DNA of 64,000 nt. Origin: Acidimicrobiales bacterium. GTDB lineage: Bacteria; Actinomycetota; Acidimicrobiia; Acidimicrobiales; RAAP-2. The DNA lies in the NCBI GenBank assembly GCA_017883045.1, contig JADGOJ010000001.1, positions 38,468-102,467 of the forward strand, given 5' to 3'. A program made the position numbers and the translations under genes. The notes under the pieces are model-generated. The model did no database searches. It was not told where the DNA came from and saw only the letters and a list, made by a program, of their open reading frames with translations. Position 1 is the stretch's first letter. Every line of letters starts with the position of its first letter. Below are positions 56,819-64,000 of the stretch, piece by piece.

Positions 56819-58136
56819 GCCGACGGTCGACGAGGCGCCGATCCTGCACGTCGACCTCGACGCGTTCTTCGCGTCGGTCGAGATCCTCGACGACCCCTCG
56901 CTGCGCGGCAAGCCCGTGGCGGTCGGCGGGGGAGGTGAGCGCGGCGTCATCGCGAGCGCCAGCTACGAGGCCCGTCGCTACGGTGTGCGCAGCGCCATGC
57001 CGAGCGTCATCGCGCGTCGGCGCTGCGCGGACCTGATCATCCTGCCCGGACGGTTCGACCGCTACGAGGTCTACTCGCGCCAGTTCCACGACATCGTGCG
57101 CGACCTCACCCCGGACTACGAGTCGCTCGGGCTCGACGAGGTCTTCGCCGACCTGCGCAGCCTGCGGCGCCTGCGCGTGCGCCCCCTCGAGGCGGCCGCC
57201 GACCTGCGACGGCGCATCAACGGCGAGCTCGGGCTGCTCTGTGGCGTCGGGCTCGGGCGCAACAAACTCTTCGCGAAGCTCGCCTCGAAGGAGTCCAAGC
57301 CCACGGTCGTCGACGGGCGACTCGTCGACGGGGCGGGCGTCGTGTGGGTCAGCCCCGCGCTCGAGCAGCGGTGGCTCGCCGAACTGCCGGTGCGCGCGCT
57401 GTGGGGCGTCGGCCCGGCGACGGCGGCGAAGCTCGAGAAGCTGGGGCTGCGTTTCGTGCGCGACCTCGCGCGCGTCGACGAGGCGACGCTCGCCGGCCAC
57501 CTGGGCGTCGCCATGGCCTCCACGCTCGTCGCCTACGCCCACGGCGAGGACAAGCGGGTCGTCGAGGTCCACCGCGTCGGTAAGTCGGTCGGCCACGAGC
57601 AGACCTTCGCCAAGTCCCTCGCCGGCATCGACGACGCCGTCGAAGCGGCCAAGGGCCACGCGGCCATCGTGGCGCGGGCGTTGCGCGCTGAAGGTCGCGT
57701 GGCGCGCACGATCACGGTCATTGTGCGTTTCGACGACCTGACGAGCGTGAGCCGCTCCCAGACGCTCTCGTTCGGCATCGACGACGAGTACGCCATCACC
57801 GCGATCGCCGGGGCCCTGCTGCAGTCCATCGAGTTCCCCCACGCCGTTCGCCTGCTCGGAATCCACGCCTCGTCGTTCCTCGAGCGCGACGAGAACCAGA
57901 TGCAGCTGAGCTTCGGGCTGGACCCGTCGTCGAGCAACGCTCGCGAGCGGGCCGAGGCGATCTCGCGCGAGCGCCAGGTGGGCAACGAGGCCCTGCGCGA
58001 CGCCGTCGACGAGGTGCGCGAGAAGTTCGGTTCGGCGGCCGTGGGCACGGCGTCGGAGTTGCGAGAGCACGGCGTGGAGATCGCCACCCAGCGGGGCCGC
58101 CACGCATTCGGACCCGAGCGGTCCCCGGGCGGCTGA
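56784..58136 (+). CDS. dinB: DNA polymerase IV (Y-family)
   Basis: LHVDLDAFFASVEILDDPSLRGKPVAVGG, YESLGLDEVFADL; overlaps PIG-L stop. Confidence 0.93.
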   Translation: MRPFAALNSPSEPTVDEAPILHVDLDAFFASVEILDDPSLRGKPVAVGGGGERGVIASASYEARRYGVRSAMPSVIARRRCADLIILPGRFDRYEVYSRQFHDIVRDLTPDYESLGLDEVFADLRSLRRLRVRPLEAAADLRRRINGELGLLCGVGLGRNKLFAKLASKESKPTVVDGRLVDGAGVVWVSPALEQRWLAELPVRALWGVGPATAAKLEKLGLRFVRDLARVDEATLAGHLGVAMASTLVAYAHGEDKRVVEVHRVGKSVGHEQTFAKSLAGIDDAVEAAKGHAAIVARALRAEGRVARTITVIVRFDDLTSVSRSQTLSFGIDDEYAITAIAGALLQSIEFPHAVRLLGIHASSFLERDENQMQLSFGLDPSSSNARERAEAISRERQVGNEALRDAVDEVREKFGSAAVGTASELREHGVEIATQRGRHAFGPERSPGG

Positions 58137-58263
58137 GACCGCCGGCCCCGGGTTCGACCCCGCGGACCCTCGCCAGGTTCGAGTCGGTTCGCCACGCGGA
58201 GGTGGACGCGTGCCGGTGCCGATCCAGCGCGATTGCAACCAACGAGGGCAGTACTCTTCGCTC

Positions 58264-59481
58264 ATGGCTGACGCCCATCTCTCAGCCCTCGACGAGGCGG
58301 CCCCGGACCTCGACGCGGCGCAGCGCTCGGCGAGGCGGTTCTTCCGACCGGACATTCAGGGGCTGCGCGCGGTGGCGGTCGTGCTCGTGGTCCTCGCGCA
58401 CGCGCGGGTCCCGGGCCTCGAGGGCGGCTACATCGGCGTGGACGTCTTCTTCGTCATCAGCGGCTTCGTGATCACCGGACTGCTGATGCGCCAGCCTGCG
58501 CGCGGCGTGCGGCGCAACCTCGGCCACTTCTACGCCCGACGGATTCGGCGGATCGTGCCCGCCGCGACGGTGGTGCTCGTGTGGACGGTGGTGGCCGCCT
58601 ACGTGGAGCTCGGCCCCAACTTCGATCCCAAGCTGCTCGGCGACGTGCGCTGGGCGGCGTTCTTCTCGGCGAACTTCCGGCTGATCCACACGAGCAGCAA
58701 CTACTTCATCCCGGGCGTCGCGCCGTCACTGGTGACCCACTACTGGTCCCTCGCGGTCGAGGAGCAGTTCTACCTGTTCTTCCCGCTGGTGGTGTTCTCG
58801 CTCGCGTGGCTCGCGCCGCCGCGCCAGCGCGCCAGCGCGCTCGGCGCGCTCCTGGTCGCCGGGATCGTCGCGTCGGCGTGGTGGTCGTTCCATCTCACGC
58901 CGATCAGCCCGATCTCGGCCTACTACTCGCCGTTCACCAGGTTCTGGGAGATCGGGCTCGGGGGACTGGTGGCGGTGCTGCCCGCGGTGTGGGCCCGGCG
59001 CACCCCACGCGCGAACGCCGCCGTCGCGTGGATCGCCGTCGCGGTGCTTGCGCTGGCGGTGCTGCGGCTCAACACCACCAGCGTCTACCCCGGGGTGCTG
59101 GCGTGGTGGCCGTGTGGCGCGACGGCGTTGCTGCTCTGGACCGGCCAGGCGAGCGCCGGGCGCGGACCTGCGCCGTGGCTGGCGACGAGGCCGATGCGCT
59201 ACGTCGGGGACGTGTCGTACTCGCTGTACCTGTGGCACTTCGCGTGGCTGATGCTGCCCCTGCAGATGGTCCATCCGCCGACGTCACCCTTCGCCCGCGT
59301 GCTCGAGGTGGCCGGCGCCCTCGTCTGCGCGGTGGCCTCGTACCACCTGCTCGAGAACCCGATCCGCCGCTCGCGCCGGCTCGACCACGATCGTGTGGCC
59401 GTGGCGATGGTGCTGGTGATCTGCCTGGCGATCTCGTGGGACGCGACGCTGGTGATCGGGCACCTCGCCAACGCCCACTGA
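58264..59481 (+). CDS. acyltransferase 3 family protein (OafA/YrhL-like, no fused SGNH domain)
   Basis: RPDIQGLRAVAVVLVVLAHA, GGYIGVDVFFVISGFVIT, HYWSLAVEEQFYLFFPL. Confidence 0.88.
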   Translation: MADAHLSALDEAAPDLDAAQRSARRFFRPDIQGLRAVAVVLVVLAHARVPGLEGGYIGVDVFFVISGFVITGLLMRQPARGVRRNLGHFYARRIRRIVPAATVVLVWTVVAAYVELGPNFDPKLLGDVRWAAFFSANFRLIHTSSNYFIPGVAPSLVTHYWSLAVEEQFYLFFPLVVFSLAWLAPPRQRASALGALLVAGIVASAWWSFHLTPISPISAYYSPFTRFWEIGLGGLVAVLPAVWARRTPRANAAVAWIAVAVLALAVLRLNTTSVYPGVLAWWPCGATALLLWTGQASAGRGPAPWLATRPMRYVGDVSYSLYLWHFAWLMLPLQMVHPPTSPFARVLEVAGALVCAVASYHLLENPIRRSRRLDHDRVAVAMVLVICLAISWDATLVIGHLANAH

Positions 59482-59489
59482 CCGCCGTC

Positions 59490-60554
59490 TCAGCGGGTGA
59501 CCGCCATGGGCGCCGCGGGGGCGAAACTGACGTGGTAGATCGCCGCGATGCGCTGGGCGACGTAGGTGGCGAGCACGTTCTCGCCCACGACGGTGAAGTG
59601 GATGCCGTCGGGCTGGCGCAGCACCGACGGCGCGCCGTTCACCCAGGCGGCGTTGCGGAACTGGCCGCCCCAGGTGGCCAGCAGGTTCCAGGTGGGCAGG
59701 AAGGTTACGCCGGGCACGCGCGTGGCGACGGTGGCGTAGAGCGAGTTCAGGATCGAGGCGCCCTGGCGGTACTGGGTCGGCTCCATTATCGGCAGTCCGA
59801 TCCAGAGCACGTAGCTGCCGGCCTTCGAGGCCATCCGGGCCATCTGCAGGATCCTCGCGGTGTAGGCCCGGTGCCACTCGGCCGATCCGAACGCGGCGGC
59901 GTGGCCCTTCACGACCATGCCCTGCTCGTCGTTGGCGCCGAAGGTCATGATGACGAGCTGCGGGCGGTACTGAGCGAGGTAGGTCTTGAAGTGGCGGGGC
60001 CAGTTGTAGAACCACGCGGTGACCAGTCCGCTCGAGGAGAGGTCCTTCTGCACGAGCACGAGTCCGCGTGTCGTACTGGCTTCGCGCGCGAGTCCCCAGC
60101 CGAGGTCGTTGCCGAGCGAGTCGCCGACCTCGAGCACGACGCAACGTCCGATCGGCAACTGGCGTGTCGCGTGCGCGGACTTGGACGTCACGAGGGTCGT
60201 CGACGAGGCGTCGGGGGCGCTCGGCCCGGTCGTCGTCGTGGGCGCCACCGACGCGGCGGTCGTGGTCGAGAAGCGACATCCGCGACCCGGCGGCTTGAAC
60301 GACGCGCGATTGGAGATCGGGAGCTGGGGGCGCGTGACGGGCGACACGTGCGCCGGCGCTGACGTCGGGGTCGTGGAGTGGACGGCGGTGCCCGGGCCCG
60401 TGGTCCGAGCCAGGGTGGTCGGCGCGGCACTGGCGACGTGATGCGCGTGGTCGACCTCGAAACCGAAGACCAGGAGCGCGAAGAGGCACGCGCCGAGAAC
60501 GAGCCGCAGGGGCCAGCGTCGCATCGCACCCCCACGTGTCGTTGGATTCGTCAT
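59490..60554 (-). CDS. SGNH/GDSL-type hydrolase with N-terminal anchor
   Basis: VLEVGDSLGNDLGW block I, TFGANDEQGM, DGIHFTVVGENVLA (DxxH). Confidence 0.78.
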   Translation of the reverse strand: MTNPTTRGGAMRRWPLRLVLGACLFALLVFGFEVDHAHHVASAAPTTLARTTGPGTAVHSTTPTSAPAHVSPVTRPQLPISNRASFKPPGRGCRFSTTTAASVAPTTTTGPSAPDASSTTLVTSKSAHATRQLPIGRCVVLEVGDSLGNDLGWGLAREASTTRGLVLVQKDLSSSGLVTAWFYNWPRHFKTYLAQYRPQLVIMTFGANDEQGMVVKGHAAAFGSAEWHRAYTARILQMARMASKAGSYVLWIGLPIMEPTQYRQGASILNSLYATVATRVPGVTFLPTWNLLATWGGQFRNAAWVNGAPSVLRQPDGIHFTVVGENVLATYVAQRIAAIYHVSFAPAAPMAVTR

Positions 60555-60713
60555 TCACCTCGGAGAGTAACAGCCGCCCCGTGGGGTCTGGTGGTCAGCA
60601 CGCGCGAGGACGACGTTCAGGTCCGCTTGTGGATCCGTTCACGAATGTGCCGAGCAGCTGGGTCGCGGGGCCAGTCCCGATCGGACTGACTCGAGCCGCG
60701 AGGCCGGTGGCTG

Positions 60714-61754
60714 CTACGCCGTGACGGTGACCAGGGTGCCGATCTGCGTGAAGGGCCAGATGACCTTGGCGGCCGCGTAGGTCATCTCCACGCAGCCCAG
60801 GCTCTGGGGCCAGCCGTAGGTCGAGCGCACGAAGCCGTGCAGGGCGTCGCCCCCGTTGAAGTACGAGATCCACGGGATGCCCGGGTCGCTGTAGTGCGAG
60901 CCGTCGGGGTTGGTGCCCGACATGGTCTGGCTGGCGTAGCGCAGGTACACGGGGAACGTGCCGGTCACCGTCGGGGCGACCGAGATTCCGGTGTTGGCGA
61001 GGGTACGGAACTTCAGGCGCCCCGCCACGTAGAGGGTCGTCGTCTCGGGCGAACCCTCCGAGACCACGGCGTAGTCGTACGAACCGGGATTCATCTTGTT
61101 CGTCTGCACCGCGGCGATCAGCTTCTCCCAGGTGGTCGCGTCCGCGACACCGGTCGTCGGGAGTTGGCTGACGCTCTGGAAGGCCATCAGCGCCCCGTGC
61201 AGGATCACGTTGTCGACGCCGAGGCGCCACTGCGCACTGAGCGACGTCGGCAGGCTCGCGTACTTCCACGCGAAGGTTCCACCTACCGCTTGGGAGGAGT
61301 CGCCCGCGGTCGCGTTCGGCGTGAAGGTGAGCGGCAGGTAGTTGAGCTCGGCGAGCAGCTGCGCTTCCCACGTCAGGCTGGTGGCCACCGAGGCGACGTG
61401 CGCCGACACCGCGGTGAACGAGCAGCGGCTCGCGCAGCGCATGCGCATGGGCACTGCGATGGTGTAGGCGACGGCCGGGAGGAGCTGGCCGACGACGACC
61501 GCCTGCACGTCGCGGGCGCCGATCTGCTGCCACTTCACCTTGAGCGCGGGCGAGACGCGCAGGGCCGGCAGGCTCTTCGCACTGGCTGGCGCGCTGAAGT
61601 GCAAGCGCAACAGGGGCAGCGAGATCGACAGCGACGACGGGACGGTGCTCGTGACGGTGTAGGAGGCGCTGGCCGATGAGGGGAGTGCCGGCACCAGGGT
61701 GGCGGCGAGTATCGCGATGCTCAGGACTGCAGCCAGCGGGAGACGTCGGATCAC
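60714..61754 (-). CDS. L,D-transpeptidase (YkuD) with N-terminal Ig-like and PG-binding-like regions
   Basis: HGFVRSTYGWPQSLGCVEMTYAAAKVIW catalytic His/Cys motif; signal peptide. Confidence 0.8.
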   Translation of the reverse strand: MIRRLPLAAVLSIAILAATLVPALPSSASASYTVTSTVPSSLSISLPLLRLHFSAPASAKSLPALRVSPALKVKWQQIGARDVQAVVVGQLLPAVAYTIAVPMRMRCASRCSFTAVSAHVASVATSLTWEAQLLAELNYLPLTFTPNATAGDSSQAVGGTFAWKYASLPTSLSAQWRLGVDNVILHGALMAFQSVSQLPTTGVADATTWEKLIAAVQTNKMNPGSYDYAVVSEGSPETTTLYVAGRLKFRTLANTGISVAPTVTGTFPVYLRYASQTMSGTNPDGSHYSDPGIPWISYFNGGDALHGFVRSTYGWPQSLGCVEMTYAAAKVIWPFTQIGTLVTVTA

Positions 61755-61822
61755 CCCTTCAGATTACTCACCGTGGATTTTGCCCGCGCGGCGCCTACCA
61801 TGGGGAGGACGAAGGAGACGAC

Positions 61823-62002
61823 GTGGCGATCCTCAAGACCATCGGAGTACTGGCGGTCATCGTGCTCGTGCTGTACGTGCTCTTCACCGTGATCGGCTTC
61901 CTGGCGGCGACCTTCTTCACCTTGATCGAGATCCTGGTGCTCGTGTTCGTCGGGGCCGCCCTGTACTACTACCTCAAGAGCAAGGGACGCCAGGCCCATT
62001 AG
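61823..62002 (+). CDS. 59-aa small membrane protein
   Basis: GTG start; VAILKTIGVLAVIVLVLYVLFTVIGFLAATFFTLIEILVLVFVGAALYYYLKSKGRQAH. Confidence 0.6.
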   Translation: MAILKTIGVLAVIVLVLYVLFTVIGFLAATFFTLIEILVLVFVGAALYYYLKSKGRQAH

Positions 62003-62028
62003 ACCCGCAGAGTAGGATGTTCACTTCT

Positions 62029-62102
62029 GGCGGCGTGGCCGAGTGGTTAGGCAGGGGCCTGCAAAGCCCCGTACTCCGGTTCGAATCCGGACGCCGCCTC
62101 CA
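62029..62102 (+). tRNA. tRNA-Cys (anticodon GCA), CCA encoded
   Basis: GGCGGCG/CGCCGCC acceptor, D-arm, GGGGC-CTGCAAA-GCCCC anticodon arm, TCCGG-TTCGAAT-CCGGA T-arm, 3' CCA. Confidence 0.96.
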
Positions 62103-62295
62103 AGAGAGCATCACCCCGTTGGGCGACGTGGGAACGTGGCGTGCACCCCAGCGACCCTGTCCGATCTGGAGGCGCGACGTCGGACGTCGTTGTCCTGGCC
62201 GGGGGTGGGAAGACGAACCTACGACGGACGGCCGAGTGACGGCGACGGATCGATGATTGACGCGGTCGTGGCAGGGACGAGTCGCCGACGCGTCG

Positions 62296-62796
62296 TCAGC
62301 GCCGCTTCTTGAGCGAACGACGGATGACGACTCCGAGGCCGTAACGCCCCGTTCCCACGACCACGATGACGGCCGCGAGTGCGGCCAGGGCGATATTGAT
62401 CTCGTAGCCCTGTCCCAGCCCGCTCGATTCGAGTCCGTGCTTGAAGGTCACGGTGATCATCGCCATCACCATCTCGCCGATCAGTGCCAGGGCCGCCAGT
62501 CGGCCGAAGAGCCCCACGCCGATGGCGATGCCGCCACAGAATTCGATCGTGCCGCTGAGCACCGCGAAGAACATCCCAGGGTGCAGATGGGCCGTCGTGG
62601 CGTAGAAGTTGGCGCCGGCGTGAAGTCCCGGTCCCTGAAGGGTGTCGAAGAGGGTGCCGGAACCGTGGTACACGAAGATCCACGCCAGGGCGACCCGGGC
62701 GACGACCCGGGCGATCTCGAGTCGCTGCTGGTCAGAACCAGGTGATGGCGCAAGGCCCCGAAGACCCGCTGCCGTCTTCACGGCGGGGAACTTCAT
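62296..62796 (-). CDS. DoxX family membrane protein
   Basis: RVALAWIFVYHGSGTLFD, FCGGIAIGVGLFGRLAALALIGEMVMA. Confidence 0.85.
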   Translation of the reverse strand: MKFPAVKTAAGLRGLAPSPGSDQQRLEIARVVARVALAWIFVYHGSGTLFDTLQGPGLHAGANFYATTAHLHPGMFFAVLSGTIEFCGGIAIGVGLFGRLAALALIGEMVMAMITVTFKHGLESSGLGQGYEINIALAALAAVIVVVGTGRYGLGVVIRRSLKKRR

Positions 62797-63848
62797 GGCT
62801 TGGCGTCTCGGGACGAGGACGACCAGGTCGGCAGTGGGAGCTGGTTCTCGTTCATTGGTCGAAACGGAGCGACGAGTTGCGAGAGGAAGACCATGAGGTG
62901 GCGTGGGCGGGGGGTGCCGTGCTCCACGATCAGTGGCCTGCCCTTCAGCCCCGTGTCGATGGCGACCGTCTGCGACGTGGGGAAGACCGCGGTGTGGAAG
63001 AGCTGGTCCCAGGTGGAGAGCGCGAAGCCGAGGTTGACGTCCTGACGCCCCTCAAGACGGTGGTGGATCCGGTGATAGTTGGGGCTCACGAACACCCGAC
63101 CGAGTGGCCCGAAGCCGAGTCGGATGTTCGAATGGGCGAGCGCGACCCACCCGGCGTAGATCACGAGCAGGGCGGTCGGCAATGCGCCGTTCGCGAGCAG
63201 CACGATGCCCGGCAGCAGGGCGATGAGATAGACGAAGTGGACGAAGGGATGCGTGCGAAAGACGGTCAGGACGGTCATGTCCTCTTGGGAGTGGTGGAGC
63301 TCGTGGAATCGCCACAGCACCTGGACGCGGTGGTTCGCCAGGTGGGCGAGCCAATTGCAGCCGTCCATGGCAACGAAGATCGCCGCGATGACGAGTCCGT
63401 GTGGCAGGGCGCCGATCCGGGGAAAGGTCAGCCACGGCAGACGTGCGCGAACGACGTCGGCGAACGAGAGCGACAGGACCGCCACGAACGGGACGGTCAC
63501 GGTCATGTTGAGGATCGTGTACAGCACGTCCTGTCGGTGGCCCCGTGCGAAGAGTGGTCGGTCCTGGGCCGGCCACACGCGCTCGGCGACGAGAAGTAGG
63601 GCGAGGATCGCCAGCGTGGCTGGCCCGATGACGACGATCCGAAGGCCTGTCATCGAATCGGCGAGACTCGCGCCGCCCCAGTGGGTCGCCCATCCCAGGG
63701 CGATCAATCCAACAGCCGAGACGGCGATCGCGCACGCGGGCAGGTAGACCCTCGAGCGCATCGCCAGTGGCGCTGCGCTCGCAGGGCGGTCCCCTTCTGA
63801 TCGACGGATCGATCTGGCGTTGGATGGTGACTGGATGGCCAGGGACAT
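62793..63848 (-). CDS. sterol desaturase / fatty acid hydroxylase family protein
   Basis: MDGCNWLAHLANHRVQVLWRFHELHHSQEDM, HSNIRLG, NYHRIHH histidine clusters. Confidence 0.88.
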   Translation of the reverse strand: MSLAIQSPSNARSIRRSEGDRPASAAPLAMRSRVYLPACAIAVSAVGLIALGWATHWGGASLADSMTGLRIVVIGPATLAILALLLVAERVWPAQDRPLFARGHRQDVLYTILNMTVTVPFVAVLSLSFADVVRARLPWLTFPRIGALPHGLVIAAIFVAMDGCNWLAHLANHRVQVLWRFHELHHSQEDMTVLTVFRTHPFVHFVYLIALLPGIVLLANGALPTALLVIYAGWVALAHSNIRLGFGPLGRVFVSPNYHRIHHRLEGRQDVNLGFALSTWDQLFHTAVFPTSQTVAIDTGLKGRPLIVEHGTPRPRHLMVFLSQLVAPFRPMNENQLPLPTWSSSSRDAKP

Positions 63849-63872
63849 CGCGGACCTCCTAGAGCTCGGCCG

Positions 63873-64000
63873 TTAGAACGAGACCCCGCCGGAGCTGGGA
63901 CTCGTGGTCGTGGGAACGCCGCCGGAGGACTTGGGCTTCACCGTGGTGTAGAGCGTCCACGTGCCCCACTGGTCTTTGACGTTGTTCCCGTTGACCTGGC
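63873..64000 (-). CDS. C-terminal fragment of a secreted/lipoprotein-like protein (runs off window)
   Basis: Minus-strand reading ...QVNGNNVKDQWGTWTLYTTVKPKSSGGVPTTTSPSSGGVSF*. Confidence 0.5.
   Translation of the reverse strand, partial: QVNGNNVKDQWGTWTLYTTVKPKSSGGVPTTTSPSSGGVSF

Noticed and set aside
62029-62300. tRNA-Cys as an integration site for a mobile element
   Set aside because: No integrase, no repeated 3' tRNA end, and the flanking genes look like ordinary chromosomal genes.

Overview
High-GC chromosomal segment, probably from an actinobacterium (Acidimicrobiia-like; inferred from gene content and style, not tested). Almost all of it is ordinary protein-coding DNA. From left to right: truB(partial)-ribF-rpsO-pnp; a YfhO-like membrane protein; dapB-dapA-rnj; a siderophore-interacting protein; ftsK-type translocase; D-Ala-D-Ala carboxypeptidase; thrB; two tandem EamA transporters; miaB-miaA-dapF-hflX-dapC-dapD-dapE; lexA with an SOS box; a complete branched-chain amino-acid ABC transporter (livJ-H-M-G-F); YbaK and PsiE-like proteins; a secreted protein with two neocarzinostatin-like domains; an ECF sigma/RskA anti-sigma pair; a GGDEF-EAL protein; an RHH/63-aa/DUF4097 operon; MFS and AI-2E transporters; a VOC protein, SRPBCC and desaturase; a translationally coupled SDR/aldehyde dehydrogenase/glutamine-synthetase-like set; a Usp; an APC permease; a MoxR-like AAA+/VWA-metallopeptidase pair; a LysM protein-nrdR-PIG-L-dinB operon behind a promoter carrying two mirror-image SOS boxes; an acyltransferase, SGNH hydrolase, L,D-transpeptidase, tRNA-Cys(GCA), DoxX and a sterol-desaturase family protein. 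I saw no CRISPR array, rRNA, transposase or prophage. The strongest leads are the dual-SOS-box promoter, the adjacent AAA+/VWA pair, a decayed copy of the miaB 5' end between the duplicated EamA genes, and the promoter/operator architecture of the RHH-DUF4097 operon. All family calls are from reading the translations; no database search was run.
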